A stretch of DNA of 62,666 nt from Alphaproteobacteria bacterium (GCA_009781045.1 WQYW01000006.1:1-62666), one strand, 5' to 3'. Shown: positions 26,720-39,438, numbered from the stretch's first letter. Translations and numbers: made by a program. The notes: generated by a model not told the origin, from the sequence alone.

Positions 26720-27354
26720 CTAGTCGTCGAAGTCCTGATCGTCCCGCGAAGGCAGCGTGGTGGCGCGCTGGAGGAATTGTGGCGCGTGGTGGCGCACGTC
26801 GCGCTCCCGTGGAGCCGGGCGTTCGGAGGGGTCACGGCCCAGCTTGGACTGCAGTTCGACCAGGTCGGTGAACACGTCGGCCTGCCGCCGCAGTTCGTCG
26901 GCGATCATCGGCGGCTGGCTGGCAATGGTGGAGATCACCGTCACCCGGACGCCGCGGCGCTGCACCGCCTCGACCAGGGAGCGGAAATCGCCGTCGCCGG
27001 AGAACAGCACCATCTGGTCGATATGCTCGGCGAGTTCCATGGCATCGACCGCCAGCTCGATGTCCATGTTGCCCTTGACCTTGCGCCGTCCACTGGCGTC
27101 GATGAATTCCTTGGTGGCCTTGGTGACGACGGTGTAGCCGTTGTAATCCAGCCAGTCGATCAGCGGACGGATTGAGGAATATTCCTGGTCTTCAATGATG
27201 GCGGTATAATAAAACGCGCGCAAAAGCGTTCCGCGGCTCTGAAACTCCTTGAGAGACGTTTGTAATCGATATCGAAACCAAGCGTTTTTGCGGTCGCGTA
27301 GAGATTAGCCCCATCTATAAAGAGCGCGATTTTATTGGTGGAAGAAGCTGACAT
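26720..27354 (-). pseudogene. NYN-domain (LabA/DUF88) protein gene with a frameshift
   Basis: Two abutting frames together make one NYN-type nuclease-like protein. The first (from ATG 27354) gives KIALFIDGANLYATAKTLGFDIDYKRL; after about 27250 the sense continues one frame over as KEFQSRGTLLRAFYYTAI, WLDYNGYTVVTK, KGNMDIELAVDAME and MVLFSGDGDFRSLVE. The conserved acidic residues of the NYN/PIN-like fold (D in FIDGANLY, D in GNMDIELAVD, DGD) are all present. Restoring one base near TCTCTCAAGG (minus strand, + 27248-27258) gives an unbroken protein of about 210 residues. It is a genuine lesion or a base-calling error; the intact downstream coding sequence argues for a recent or artefactual event. 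Confidence 0.85.
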
Positions 27355-28581
27355 TCTGTGCTCGCGTCGTGTCCAAAACTATTAGGTGTATTTACTGGCG
27401 CGGGGACACAAACCACGCAGTTTCAATGTGGTCCTGAACAAGGGAGGCAATCAAGTTACAGTTACGAAAAGCGATCAGGCACCCCGTTTGTAACGGGTTC
27501 GCGCGAGAGGAGCAACAATCAAAAACCACCCTCTAAGGTTGTATTGTGGTCTGATTTAGCTAATACCGGGTTAGCAGAGCCGCCACCTCAGGCCAACTCC
27601 GGAAAAGTGCTCCATTGCCCTTTTTTTCAAGATCCGGGCGCCCCGCGGGTCGGGCTGCTGCGGTAAAACCCGTCCTGTTCGGGCAAGGGCGGGTGTGGGA
27701 AGCTTGTGGAAAAGGGTATTGCGGATGGGTTCCGGCAGGGAACTCCGGTCCATGTCGGTCTGGTTGGCTGACTTATTTGCGCCTCTGCCGCACGCATAGG
27801 TAGTAGGGAGGTGAAAAGCGGACCGGCTGTCGTTTTGCGAATTCGTGGTGTCTGTTTTCTTCATTCCGACAGGCGCATTTTCTCGCCAGCCGGTGTCGGC
27901 CGGTTCCGGGAGCCGTGATGATCCGCGGACCGGGGCAGGCCTTGCGGACCGCTGCGGGCGCGAAGCCGCTTTTGGTCTCCCGGTCCTGGCGCGCACAGGC
28001 TGCGGCGTGGTCCGGGCGTGTGAGGGCATCGTGCCGGAGAGGCACAAAACGGACAGCAGGAGGTCTTTTGTCGGCGGAGAGAGAGGGCAGGCTTGTACGG
28101 CAGCGCGCCATGGCTGCTTCGCAAGGGCGGAGCGCGGTGGCTTGCCGGGTGCCTGTGCCGGCGGGCGTGTGGCGCGCAAGAGCGTCAGCGGCGGCCCAGG
28201 GGCCCGCGTTTTCATGCACGCGCAGCGCGCCCCCCTGGGATCGGCAAGGTCCGGTAGGGTGCAGGTCCTGCAGGGTGCAGATTTTGTGCGGTGCAAGGAC
28301 GGGGCCGGGGCGAAGGCGGTTCCAGAAACCCTTTAAAGGTTCGGCCCCACCGCCTTTGCGGGCCGGAGCGTGTTTCGGGCGGGCAGACGGGACCAGGAGG
28401 GGGAGGGGCAAAGCTGGCGGGCAAGGGAGGATGGAGATGGGATTCAACCCATTGGGGCAGCTCTCTTGCGTGTCATGTGCATCTGGAGCAGGGGTTTGCC
28501 CTTGCGGAAACCCTTCAGCCCGTATAACTAGCTGGCATCATCCAGATATTTGGCCTTACGCCAGAAGCGGAGCAACTGTCC
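27355..28581. other. 1.2-kb non-coding region before rpoZ
   Basis: The start (27355-27600) is less GC-rich than the rest. From 27600 to 28430 overlapping open frames occur on both strands, all Arg/Pro/Gly-rich and without motifs. From about 28430 small hairpins occur (ATGGG/CCCAT near 28437; GGGTTT/AAACCC near 28494), then a possible rpoZ promoter. No RNA gene was recognised. Confidence 0.45.
28502..28528 (+). promoter_or_regulatory. Possible rpoZ promoter
   Basis: TTGCGG (28502-28507) and TATAAC (28523-28528) have a 15-base spacer and lie about 54 bases before the rpoZ start. The spacing is two bases shorter than ideal for a sigma-70-type promoter, so this is tentative. Confidence 0.25.
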
Positions 28582-28971
28582 ATGGCTCGCGTTACCGTCG
28601 AAGATTGCATCGACAAGGTCGATAACCGGTTTGACCTGGTCCTGCTGGCGGCCCATCGGGCGCGCATGATTTCGTCCGGCGCTCAACTTACGGTTGATCG
28701 CGACAACGACAAGAATCCTGTGGTCTCGCTGCGCGAAATCGCTGACCAGACCATTTCGCCGGAAGACCTGCGGGAGGAACTGGTGCATTCGCTGCAGAAA
28801 TTCGTCGAGGTCGACGAACCAGAGCCGGATACCATGCCGCTGATCGGCTCGGGTGGCAGTATCGACGCCGACGACACCGAGGTTATGGGCGAGCGCATGA
28901 CCGAGGAGGAGCTTCTCAAGGGCCTTGAGGGACTGGCTCCGCCGGAGGAGCAGCCCGAGGAGGACGAATAG
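28582..28971 (+). CDS. rpoZ: RNA polymerase omega subunit
   Basis: A 129-residue core polymerase subunit that helps assemble beta-prime. [20 protein letters not shown] is the near-invariant opening, [34 protein letters not shown] the omega core. The C-terminal half is an acidic alphaproteobacterial extension (EVDEPEPD...[10 protein letters not shown]). It lies upstream of the rel gene, as in many bacteria, but a hairpin terminator between them suggests partly separate transcription. Confidence 0.96.
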   Translation: MARVTVEDCIDKVDNRFDLVLLAAHRARMISSGAQLTVDRDNDKNPVVSLREIADQTISPEDLREELVHSLQKFVEVDEPEPDTMPLIGSGGSIDADDTEVMGERMTEEELLKGLEGLAPPEEQPEEDE

Positions 28972-29042
28972 GCCGAAAAGCCGGGAGCGTCTTTACCGCC
29001 ATCCGGTTTTCGATTGGGGTCGGCGGATGCCACATTGAAGAG

Positions 29043-29080
29043 AAAGGCCCGGATACGCGAGGTTCGGGCCTTTGCTGTTT
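29043..29080 (+). terminator. Hairpin terminator after rpoZ
   Basis: AAAGGCCCG (29043-29051) pairs with CGGGCCTTT (29065-29073) around a 13-base loop; the tract continues TTTGCTGTTT. It lies 72 bases after the rpoZ stop. Confidence 0.7.
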
Positions 29081-29400
29081 CGGTTCCCGGGTTTTGCCTG
29101 CACCGCGCGCGCTGGCGCGGTTTTCCTGTGCTTTTTGTTGCCATGTGGGTGTTTTCGCAGCCACCTTTTTTGGCGCGCGGGGGCGGTTTGCGCTAGAGAC
29201 TGGAATTCGCACTGGCACAGCCGCCTTGAGGTCAGGGGTGGGCGCGTCACCGGAAAAGCTGGTTTTTTCGAAATTGTGGGGCCTGGGCATAAGGGCAAAA
29301 GGGGATGGTTGAGCGAGGCCGCGGACAGACGCAGACGCCTGCCGCCGGTGAGGCCGCGACGGCCGTTACCGCTGTGGGCAAGGCGAAGCCGCGCCAGGGC

Positions 29401-31548
29401 ATGATGCGTCAGTATGATCTCGTCGAGCGCGTGCGCTCCTATAATCCCGACACTGACGAGGACATGCTCAACCGCGCCTATGTCTATGCCATGAAGGCCC
29501 ATGGCTCGCAGACCCGGGCCTCGGGAGACCCTTATTTCTCCCACCCGCTTGAGGTGGCGGCGATCCTCACCGATCTCAAGCTGGATGACGCCACCATTGC
29601 GGCCGCCCTGCTGCATGACACGATCGAGGACACCGAGGCCACCCGCGCCGAGATCGACCAGATTTTCGGCTCCGAGATCGGGGCTCTGGTCGAGGGACTG
29701 ACCAAGCTGATGCGGCTGGAACTGGTGTCGCGGGAAGCCAAGCAGGCGGAAAATCTGCGCAAGCTCCTGCTTGCGGTGGCCGACGATGTCCGTGTGCTTC
29801 TGATCAAGCTGGCCGATCGGCTGCACAACATGCGCACGCTCGATTTCATGCGCCAGGAATCGCGCCGCCGCATCGCGGAGGAAACGCTCGATATCTATGC
29901 CCCGCTCGCCGGGCGCATGGGCATGCAGGAAATGCGCGAGGAACTGGAGGAACTGGCTTTCCGCACCCTCGATCCCGATGCCCATGGCGTGGTGACGCAG
30001 CGCCTGACCACGCTGGCCGACCGCAACATCAACCTCATAAGTGAGATCGAAGCGCAGCTCTCCAGCAATCTGCGCAACAACGGCCTCAGCGCCCGGGTGT
30101 TCGGCCGGCGCAAGAAGCCTTTCTCGATCTGGACCAAGATGGAACGCAAGTCGATCGGCTTCGAGCAGCTGTCGGATATCTTCGGCTTCCGCGTCGTGGT
30201 GGGCGACGTTGCCGACTGCTACCGGGCGCTTGGGATCGTTCACACCACCTGGCCGGTGGTGCCGGGACGCTTCAAAGACTACATCTCGACGCCCAAACAG
30301 AATGACTATCGCTCGATCCACACCACCGTGATCGGTCCCGGCAAGCAGCGTGTCGAACTCCAGATCCGCACCGCCGCCATGGATCAGATCGCCGAGCGCG
30401 GAATCGCTGCGCATGTGTTCTACAAGGAGGGAGTGGGCTCGCCGACCGAGTTCCTGAAACGCGAATCCAATGCCTTCGCCTGGCTCAGCCACACCATCGG
30501 GGTGTTGTCGCAGAGCGCCAACCCGGAAGAATTTCTCGAGCACACCAAGCTCGAACTGTTCCATGACCAGGTCTTCTGTTTCACCCCGAAAGGCAAGCTC
30601 ATCGCCCTGCCGCGTCATGCCAATGTCATCGACTTCGCCTATGCCGTGCACACTGACGTGGGTTCCAGCGCCGTAGGTTGCAAGATCAACGGAAAGTTTG
30701 CGCCCCTGTCGTCTGAGTTGCAGAACGGCGATGAGGTCGAGGTTCTGACCTCAAACGCGCAGTCGGCTCCGCCGTCCGCCTGGGAGGCGCTGGCGATCAC
30801 CGGCAAGGCCCGGGCCGCGATCCGCCGCGCAACAAGGAGCGCGGTGCGCGATCAGTATGTCGGCCTGGGCCGGCGCATTGTCGAGCGCCTGTTTGGACGT
30901 GCCAAGATCGATTATGCCGATGACAAGCTCAGGGGCGCGCTGGCGCGCCTCGCCCGCTCCTCGATCGAGGATGTAATGGCGGCGGTGGGACACGGCGAAA
31001 TCAAGGCCTCCGACGTTGCGCGTGCCATGTATCCCGACTACCGCGAGGAGCGGGTGACGCGGCGCGGTGGGCGCAAGGATGGCCCGCGCAACCCCTCCGC
31101 AATCCCCATCCACGGCATCAATTCCGGGCTGCCGGTCAAATTCGCGCCCAATGGCGGCGCCGTGCCGGGGGATCGCATCGTCGGCATCGTTTCGGCCGGC
31201 GAGGGCATCACCATCTATCCCATCCACTCCCCGGAGCTGAAGGACTTCGAGGAGGAACCGGAACGCTGGCTGGATGTACGCTGGGACGTCGATGAAACCA
31301 ATTCGCAGCGCTTTCCGGCCCGGATCCGGATTGAAAATGTCAACGAGCCCGGCGCGCTGGCGCAGATCGCAACCGTGATCGCCGAACATGACGGCAATAT
31401 TGACAATGTCTCGATGCAGCGGCGCTCGCCGGATTTCACCGAAACCACCATCGATCTCGGAGTCTATGATTTGAAGCACCTGAGCGCTATCATCGCGCAG
31501 TTGCGGGTGAAGTCGGTTGTCGCCCGCGTCGAACGTGTCAACGGCTAG
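29401..31548 (+). CDS. rel: Bifunctional (p)ppGpp synthetase/hydrolase (Rel/SpoT)
   Basis: The single long RSH enzyme expected in alphaproteobacteria; it makes and degrades the stringent-response alarmone (p)ppGpp. Order: HD hydrolase domain with LLHDTIEDTEATRAEI and the RLHNMRTLDFM motif; synthetase domain with GRRKKPFSIWTKM, DIFGFRVVVGD and NDYRSIHTTVIGP; TGS domain with CFTPKGKLIALPRHANVIDFAY; and a C-terminal ACT domain (IRIENVNEPGALAQIATVI). Both catalytic domains look intact. I take ATG 29401 (MMRQYDLVERVRSYNP), matching the usual start; an in-frame ATG at 29305 would add 32 low-complexity residues. pdxJ follows after 24 bases. Confidence 0.95.
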   Translation: MMRQYDLVERVRSYNPDTDEDMLNRAYVYAMKAHGSQTRASGDPYFSHPLEVAAILTDLKLDDATIAAALLHDTIEDTEATRAEIDQIFGSEIGALVEGLTKLMRLELVSREAKQAENLRKLLLAVADDVRVLLIKLADRLHNMRTLDFMRQESRRRIAEETLDIYAPLAGRMGMQEMREELEELAFRTLDPDAHGVVTQRLTTLADRNINLISEIEAQLSSNLRNNGLSARVFGRRKKPFSIWTKMERKSIGFEQLSDIFGFRVVVGDVADCYRALGIVHTTWPVVPGRFKDYISTPKQNDYRSIHTTVIGPGKQRVELQIRTAAMDQIAERGIAAHVFYKEGVGSPTEFLKRESNAFAWLSHTIGVLSQSANPEEFLEHTKLELFHDQVFCFTPKGKLIALPRHANVIDFAYAVHTDVGSSAVGCKINGKFAPLSSELQNGDEVEVLTSNAQSAPPSAWEALAITGKARAAIRRATRSAVRDQYVGLGRRIVERLFGRAKIDYADDKLRGALARLARSSIEDVMAAVGHGEIKASDVARAMYPDYREERVTRRGGRKDGPRNPSAIPIHGINSGLPVKFAPNGGAVPGDRIVGIVSAGEGITIYPIHSPELKDFEEEPERWLDVRWDVDETNSQRFPARIRIENVNEPGALAQIATVIAEHDGNIDNVSMQRRSPDFTETTIDLGVYDLKHLSAIIAQLRVKSVVARVERVNG

Positions 31549-31572
31549 CCGCCTGAAACGGGGTCCCGAACC

Positions 31573-32325
31573 ATGTCTGCCTCTCCGCCTCGTCTGGGCA
31601 TCAATGTCGACCACATCGCCACGCTCCGCAATGCCAGGCAGGGATTCGAACCCGATCCGGTGCGGGCGGCGCTGCTCGCAATTGCCAATGGAGCCGATGG
31701 CATCACGGCGCATTTGCGCGAAGACCGCCGCCATATCCGGGACCAGGACATGGTCCGGCTCCGGGCGGAGATCGACAAGCCCCTGAATTTCGAGATGGCG
31801 GCGACGCCGGAGATGCTGGAAATGGCGCTCCAGATCCGGCCCCACGCCGTATGTCTGGTACCGGAAAGGCGTCAGGAGATCACCACCGAGGGCGGGCTTG
31901 ATGCCCTGAACCTGCGAAAGATGCTGGCGCCCTTCATTGCCCGCCTCCATGATGCCGGCATCGTGGTGTCGCTTTTCATCGCCGCCGACCCGGCCCAGAT
32001 CGAAATCGCCGCAGAGCTCAGGGCGCCGGCGATCGAGATCCATACCGGGGCCTGGTGTGATGCGCGCGCGGCGGGCGCGACGGCAGCTGCGGCAACCGAA
32101 TGGCAGCGCATCGTGGCCGCAAGCCGGCAGGCCGCCGCGCTTGGACTTGAAGTTCATGCCGGACACGGGCTCAACACCGTGACCGCCGAAGAGATCTCGC
32201 GCATCACGGAGATCGTTGAACTCAATATCGGGCATGCCATGATCGGGGAGGCGGTGTTCATCGGTCTGGCGGAAGTGGTCCGCAACATGCGCGCGGCCAT
32301 GGCCCGGGGCCGGAGTGCGGCATGA
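31573..32325 (+). CDS. pdxJ: Pyridoxine 5'-phosphate synthase
   Basis: A 250-residue TIM-barrel enzyme forming pyridoxine 5'-phosphate from 3-amino-2-oxopropyl phosphate and deoxyxylulose 5-phosphate. [17 protein letters not shown] is the signature start, [16 protein letters not shown] and [18 protein letters not shown] the active-site loops, and HAGHGLNTV plus [14 protein letters not shown] the phosphate-binding end. It overlaps acpS by four bases (ATGA), a coupling typical of pdxJ-acpS. Confidence 0.97.
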   Translation: MSASPPRLGINVDHIATLRNARQGFEPDPVRAALLAIANGADGITAHLREDRRHIRDQDMVRLRAEIDKPLNFEMAATPEMLEMALQIRPHAVCLVPERRQEITTEGGLDALNLRKMLAPFIARLHDAGIVVSLFIAADPAQIEIAAELRAPAIEIHTGAWCDARAAGATAAAATEWQRIVAASRQAAALGLEVHAGHGLNTVTAEEISRITEIVELNIGHAMIGEAVFIGLAEVVRNMRAAMARGRSAA

Positions 32326-32762
32326 TCATCGGTATCGGCTCCGACCTCATCGACATCACCCGGATTGCGCGTGTGCTGGAACGCCATGGCGCGCGCTTTC
32401 TGGAGCGCATTTTTACCGAGACCGAGCGGGCACGCGCGAGCCGGGCGGCGAACCCGAGACTGGTGGCGGCGAGCTATGCCAAGCGCTTCGCTGCCAAGGA
32501 GGCCTGCGCCAAGGCGCTCGGCACCGGTATCCGGGCCGGCGTGTGGTGGCGCGACATGGGGGTGGTCAACCTCCCGGGCGGGAGACCGGGTCTGGAGCTG
32601 CGCGGTGGTGCGGCCGCCCGGCTGGGCGCTCTGACCCCTGACGGCTGCAAAGCGCGAATCGATCTTTCGCTTAGCGACGACTGGCCTCTGGCCCAGGCCT
32701 TTGTCATCCTTTCTGCGGTCCGTCAGGATCCGTCCGCCTGGGGGGGCCACAGAGATCCGTAG
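32322..32762 (+). CDS. acpS: Holo-[acyl-carrier-protein] synthase
   Basis: A 146-residue phosphopantetheinyl transferase that activates acyl carrier protein. [20 protein letters not shown] carries the magnesium-binding Asp, and [19 protein letters not shown] the second catalytic motif with the Lys/Glu. It is translationally coupled to pdxJ. The C-terminus ends with a short polar extension ([11 protein letters not shown]). Confidence 0.96.
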   Translation: MIIGIGSDLIDITRIARVLERHGARFLERIFTETERARASRAANPRLVAASYAKRFAAKEACAKALGTGIRAGVWWRDMGVVNLPGGRPGLELRGGAAARLGALTPDGCKARIDLSLSDDWPLAQAFVILSAVRQDPSAWGGHRDP

Positions 32763-33142
32763 CTGGTGCAGTGATCGGCCAGGCGCGGCCCCCCCCTTAA
32801 AAGAGGAGCCCGGTGTCCCAGGTTGTATGAATAGGTTCATTTTATCAAGGTGTTGCCTCAAAATCGGGGCGTGCTTGATTGCGTCAGCGGGGACAATTGT
32901 CTAAAAGCCGAAAACGGGGGCGGCGCGGTTGCGCCGCAAGAAGCGGATTTTGATCCTCAAGCGTCCTTCGGGAAACCTGGTGTCGGCACCGCTCCTGCTG
33001 TGCCCTGGCGCGATGTCTCCCGGGCGCCTGGCGGAGTTGGACTTAACTGGGGTGCAGGAACATCATTGTGAAAGCCCGGTTTTTCGGCCCGAGCAGGCAT
33101 GTGAGGGTCGGGGTCGGGACTGGTATTGGGAAGGCGATTCGT
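32763..33142. other. Intergenic gap before lepB
   Basis: About 380 bases with no supported gene. It separates acpS from lepB, which are often adjacent, and may contain a lepB promoter; no clear hexamers or terminator were seen. Confidence 0.4.
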
Positions 33143-33892
33143 GTGACTTCGATAAAAAAAGCTCAGGGCGGGCGGGGAGAAACCATCCGCATCGTCATCC
33201 ATGCTCTTCTGATCGCGCTTGTGATCCGGACTTTTCTGTTCCAGCCCTTCAACATACCATCGGGCTCGATGAAGGCGACGCTGCTGATCGGCGACTATCT
33301 GTTCGTCTCCAAATTTTCCTACGGCTACAGCCATTTTTCACTGCCGTTTTCACCGCCGCTGTTTTCGGGACGTTTTTTCGGCTCGGATCCTGCCCGTGGC
33401 GATGTTGTTGTCTTCCGTCCCCCCAAGAAAGAGGACACCGACTTCATCAAGCGTGTCATCGGGCTTCCCGGTGACCGCATCCAGATGAAAGACGGGCGTC
33501 TCTTTATCAATGACGTGGAAGTCAGGCGCGAGCGCCTCAGTGACTTCGTCGGGCCCAATCCCTGTGCCTCGTTTCTGTTCCCGGGGCGGGTCAAACGCTG
33601 GAAGGAGACGCTGGACAACGGCGTGTCCTATGAAACCCTGGATTGCGAGGACAATGGCAAATACGACAACACCAATGTCTTCACGGTGCCGCCGGGCCAT
33701 TTCTTCATGATGGGCGACAATCGTGACAATTCCGACGACAGCCGCGACTCGGTCGGCTATGTGCCCCGGGAAAATCTCATCGGCCGCGCCCAGGTGATCT
33801 TCTTCTCGGTGGACGAAGGCGAGTCGGCGTGGACGTTCTGGCGCTGGCCGATTTCGGTGCGCTGGGGCCGCCTGTTCAATATCGTGCGTTGA
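33143..33892 (+). CDS. lepB: Signal peptidase I
   Basis: A 249-residue membrane-anchored serine protease that removes signal peptides at the periplasmic face. An N-terminal helix (IRIVIHALLIALVIRTFLF) is followed by QPFNIPSGSMKATLL with the nucleophile Ser, GDVVVFRPP, FIKRVIGLPGDRI with the general-base Lys, and FFMMGDNRDNSDDSR (box E). Start: GTG 33143 (MTSIKKAQGG), about eight bases after GGAAGG; an upstream ATG in frame would add 25 Arg/Gly-rich residues. It leads into rnc after 620 bases. Confidence 0.95.
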   Translation: MTSIKKAQGGRGETIRIVIHALLIALVIRTFLFQPFNIPSGSMKATLLIGDYLFVSKFSYGYSHFSLPFSPPLFSGRFFGSDPARGDVVVFRPPKKEDTDFIKRVIGLPGDRIQMKDGRLFINDVEVRRERLSDFVGPNPCASFLFPGRVKRWKETLDNGVSYETLDCEDNGKYDNTNVFTVPPGHFFMMGDNRDNSDDSRDSVGYVPRENLIGRAQVIFFSVDEGESAWTFWRWPISVRWGRLFNIVR

Positions 33893-34514
33893 CCTCTTTG
33901 CCGTTAAAGCAGAAGCTGGAGGACTTCTGCCGGTGAGGACGAAAAGGGCTGTTGTTGCTGTTGCCGCTGGCGGCTTCGCCTTCCTTGTCGATCGCGCTGG
34001 ATGACGCCATGTTCAACCGATGGTTGAGGCTCGCCCTGCCAGGGTGGGAATGAGGTTTCGAAGCCCGTAACGGCCGGGGGCGGACAGGGGGCCGTTCGCA
34101 CCCGGCTCGAAATCGAGGAAAAATTGCGCTTCTCCAACCGGGATGGTCATCCATTTGCCACGGATCACCTCCATCCTGAAAGCTGGCCGGGCCTCGACAA
34201 CGTCAGAAATGCAGCACAGTCCGTCGCTTGCAGAGATGGAACGTGGGTGGAAACCTTGTTGTCACGGATGATCGATGACGATTGCGCTGCCCTCCGGCAC
34301 GTGGGGGGCACCGCTGTCAGTCGTTCCGGCAAATGGAACGTGGGTTGAAACGATGCAGGACGGAATCAGGAACAACGCGGAGCTGCGCCTCGCACGGTCA
34401 ACGGCGGATGCGGGTGGAACCTCCTCAGGCCGGAGCGCCTCTGCCCAGGCCGGAGCGGATCCGGCGGCGGCTGGATCAAGGGATGCGGAGCGGGAGGGGG
34501 GGAAGACAGCAAGG
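33893..34514. other. lepB-rnc gap containing dispersed repeat copies
   Basis: About 620 bases. It holds a 34083-34260 repeat resembling 51965-52165, and a second partial copy near 34300-34355 sharing the motif ATGGAACGTGGGT(T/G)GAAAC with the first (34236 and 34333, 97 bases apart). An open frame joins rnc from an ATG at 34275, but it runs through the repeat and is unlikely to be translated. Confidence 0.55.
34083..34260 (-). repeat. Dispersed intergenic repeat, copy 1
   Basis: About 75 bases here (TCGCACCCGGCTCGAAATC to GGGATGGTCATCCAT) match 51988-52047 and flanks at roughly 80 percent by eye, followed by a weaker match that includes CCTCGACAA and ATGGAACGTGGGTGGAAAC. On the minus strand the core reads as a short frame beginning MDDHPGWR, shared with the other copy. 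No transposase or terminal inverted repeats are visible. Confidence 0.6.
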
Positions 34515-35249
34515 GTGAAGAAAGCCAGAACCAGGACTGCGAAAGCCGATGGCAGTTCGACGTCGGTGGTCGAGGCCCGTATCGGGCACAAATTCAGCGA
34601 TCCTGCCCTCCTGATGCAGGCAATCACCCATGTCTCCGCACTGAAGTCGGGACGCAACCGCGCCGACAGCTATCAGCGTCTGGAGTTTCTCGGCGATCAT
34701 GTGCTCGGGCTGATTGTCTCGGACATGTTGTTCCAGGCCTTTCCCTCCGCCGACGAGGGGGAATTGTCGAAGCGCCTCGCCGAACTGGTGCGCAAGGAGA
34801 GCTGCGCCGATGTGGCGCGGGCGCTGGGGCTGGTCGATGACGTAAAGCTTGGAGCGGTCGGTCTCGGCACCGATGCCCGTCTGCGCCGTTCCGTGCTTGG
34901 CGATGTCTGCGAGGCGGTGATCGGGGCGATCTATCTCGACGCTGGCCATGCGGCGGCAGCCGAATTCGTTCGGCGCAACTGGACCGAGCGTATGCGCAAG
35001 CCGCGGCGGCCGCTGCGGGATCCCAAAACCGTGCTGCAGGAATGGGCGCAGGGCAAGGGGCTGCCGGCTCCGGTCTACCGCGAGGTCGAGCGCAGCGGGC
35101 CCCATCACGACCCCAAATTCCGTGTTGCCGTGGATCTGCCGGGGCTGGCCCCTGCCGAGGGGGTGGGCGGAAGCAAGCGCGCGGCCGAGAAAGTCGCGGC
35201 AGCGGTGATGATCGAACGCGAAGGTGTTGGCGACGACAATGACGGTTGA
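34515..35249 (+). CDS. rnc: Ribonuclease III
   Basis: A 244-residue double-strand-specific endoribonuclease for rRNA and mRNA processing. SYQRLEFLGDHVLGLIVSDM is the catalytic signature (Glu/Asp pair), GDVCEAVIGAIYLDAG the second metal-binding block, and the C-terminal dsRNA-binding domain starts DPKTVLQEWAQGKGLPAPVY and ends SKRAAEKVAAAVMI. Start: GTG 34515 follows a purine-rich GGGAGGGGGGGAAGA tract; an ATG at 34275 is in frame but would prepend 80 Ser/Ala/Gly-rich residues encoded by repeat DNA. The end overlaps era. Confidence 0.93.
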   Translation: MKKARTRTAKADGSSTSVVEARIGHKFSDPALLMQAITHVSALKSGRNRADSYQRLEFLGDHVLGLIVSDMLFQAFPSADEGELSKRLAELVRKESCADVARALGLVDDVKLGAVGLGTDARLRRSVLGDVCEAVIGAIYLDAGHAAAAEFVRRNWTERMRKPRRPLRDPKTVLQEWAQGKGLPAPVYREVERSGPHHDPKFRVAVDLPGLAPAEGVGGSKRAAEKVAAAVMIEREGVGDDNDG

Positions 35250-36162
35250 AGCAAAGGATGCTGCCGCAGGGCGACGCTGCGGTTTTGTGGCCCTGATCGG
35301 GGCTCCCAATGTCGGCAAGTCGACGCTGGTCAATGCCCTGGTGGGTGCGAAGGTCAGCATTGTTTCCCGCAAGGTCCAGACCACGCGGGCGCTGATCCGC
35401 GGCATCGTGGTCGAGGACGGTGCCCAGATCATCCTGGTCGATACACCGGGTATTTTTGCGCCAAAGCGCCGGCTGGATCGGGCCATGGTGTCGACCGCCT
35501 GGAGCGGCGCCCATGACGCCGATCTGGTCTGCGTGCTCCTCGACGCGCGCGTCGGCATGGATGACGATGCGCAGGGGATTCTTGAGAGGGTGTCCCGGGT
35601 CCCTCATGACCGCATCCTGGTGCTCAACAAGGTCGACCTGGTGCGTCGGGAAAAACTGCTGGAACTGGCGCAGGCTGCCAACGAACGCCTGGGCTTCCTG
35701 CGCACCTTCATGATCTCGGCCCTGTCGGGGGACGGTGTCGCCGATCTGCGCCAGGCTCTGGGGGAGATGGTGCCGGAGGGACCTTTTCTCTATCCCGAGG
35801 ACCAGATGTCGGATGCGCCGATGCGCCAGCTCGCGGCCGAGATCACCCGGGAAAAGATCTATGAGAAGCTGCACCAGGAACTGCCTTATCAGTCCACGGT
35901 GGAGACCGAGAGCTGGACCGAGGGCCGCGATAGCTCGGTGCGTGTTGAACAGACGATCTATGTCGAGCGTGACAGCCAGCGCAAGATCGTTCTCGGCAAA
36001 GGCGGAGCCACCATCAAGTCGATCGGCGCCAGCGCGCGTCAGGAACTGGCTGCGATACTTGGTGTCGACGTCCATCTCTTCCTCTTCGTCAAGGTACGGG
36101 AAAACTGGGGTGACGATCCCGCCCGCTACCGGGAGATCGGTCTGGAATTTCCCAGGGAGTGA
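35239..36162 (+). CDS. era: GTPase Era
   Basis: A 307-residue GTPase that binds the 16S rRNA 3' end during 30S maturation. G1 [15 protein letters not shown]3 [16 protein letters not shown]4 LNKVDLV and G5 SALSGDG lie in the N-terminal domain; the C-terminal KH domain has [20 protein letters not shown]. Start: ATG 35239 (MTVEAKD) inside the last codons of rnc; GTG 35224 is an alternative. rnc-era-recO form the classic operon. Confidence 0.96.
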   Translation: MTVEAKDAAAGRRCGFVALIGAPNVGKSTLVNALVGAKVSIVSRKVQTTRALIRGIVVEDGAQIILVDTPGIFAPKRRLDRAMVSTAWSGAHDADLVCVLLDARVGMDDDAQGILERVSRVPHDRILVLNKVDLVRREKLLELAQAANERLGFLRTFMISALSGDGVADLRQALGEMVPEGPFLYPEDQMSDAPMRQLAAEITREKIYEKLHQELPYQSTVETESWTEGRDSSVRVEQTIYVERDSQRKIVLGKGGATIKSIGASARQELAAILGVDVHLFLFVKVRENWGDDPARYREIGLEFPRE

Positions 36163-36193
36163 GCTTTCCTCCGGATCGGTCCTGGAACAGATC

Positions 36194-36961
36194 ATGGAAT
36201 GGAGCGATGAGGCCATTGTGCTGGGGACGCGGCGGCATGGTGAAAACAGCACCATCGTCGAATTGCTGACACTTGACCATGGCCGCCATCTCGGCCTGTG
36301 CCGGGGCTCGGGCCTGCGCATCCGCCCTCTGGTCCAGCCCGGCAACAGCGTGCGGGCGCTGTGGCGGGCTCGGCTCGACGAACATCTCGGCACCTGGGCG
36401 CTGGAGGGCGTGCGGGCGCGTGCTGCCGAACTTCTGGCCTCGGCGCATGGTACCTATGGGGTGACGCATCTCTGTGCCCTGGCGCGGCTGTTGCCGGAGC
36501 GCGAACCCTGCCCGGACCTGTTCCTCCAGCTTGTCGCCGCGCTTGACGATTTCGCCGCGATTGCCACGGCGGCGCTTCATATCGTGCGCTTTGAGCTGGC
36601 GCTGCTCTCCGAACTCGGCTTCGGGCTCGATCTTGAAAGCTGTGCGGTGACGGGAGAGAGACGCGATCTGATCTATGTCTCCCCGAAATCCGGCCGCGCG
36701 GTATCGCGTCAGGCCGGTGAGCCGTGGCGGGCGCTTCTGTTGCCGCTGCCGCCTTTCCTGCGCCTGGCGGGGGATCACCCCGCCTGCTGTTCCGACCAGG
36801 ACCTGAGGGACGGATTTCAACTGACCGGGCGCTTCCTCAAGCGCCATGTGCTGGAGCCGCGAGGGCTTGGTCATAACGAGGCGCGGGAGGGCTTCCTCAA
36901 CGCACTTTCCCGTCACCAGGGGCGGCAGGCTCGACCCTTGAAGGGGCAGGATCCATCGTGA
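36194..36961 (+). CDS. recO: DNA repair protein RecO
   Basis: A 255-residue recombination mediator of the RecFOR pathway. [26 protein letters not shown] is the typical OB-fold start; the helical C-terminal half follows with [23 protein letters not shown]. The zinc-binding Cys pattern of some RecO proteins is mostly absent, which is common in this class. Start: ATG 36194, the natural N-terminus, 32 bases after era. A longer frame upstream overlaps era and is rejected. Confidence 0.93.
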   Translation: MEWSDEAIVLGTRRHGENSTIVELLTLDHGRHLGLCRGSGLRIRPLVQPGNSVRALWRARLDEHLGTWALEGVRARAAELLASAHGTYGVTHLCALARLLPEREPCPDLFLQLVAALDDFAAIATAALHIVRFELALLSELGFGLDLESCAVTGERRDLIYVSPKSGRAVSRQAGEPWRALLLPLPPFLRLAGDHPACCSDQDLRDGFQLTGRFLKRHVLEPRGLGHNEAREGFLNALSRHQGRQARPLKGQDPS

Positions 36962-37171
36962 TCTGAGGAGGGCTCTCGGCCGCCGGTATCGAATCACCCT
37001 GGAAAGGGGCAAGGCGCGAAACACAGAATGCGAGCCCGCGCAAGTCAAATCGCTGCACCCCTGAGCGCGCGCCCTGCCATTTTCCTGGACTGTCCCGCTT
37101 AAGGCCCTGTCCATTCTCTATTCCCCGCTCTCTTGATCCGCTCTCTTGCCGATCCGGCTCTCAGAGGTTAA

Positions 37172-39438
<2,267 letters not shown>

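Noticed and set aside
27571..28447. Long overlapping frames on both strands before rpoZ
   Set aside because: Arg/Pro/Cys-rich, mutually overlapping, no motif, no ribosome binding site; typical of non-coding GC-rich DNA.
34275..34514. N-terminal extension of RNase III from an upstream ATG
   Set aside because: Runs through dispersed repeat DNA and gives low-complexity residues absent from the family; GTG 34515 fits the domain boundary.
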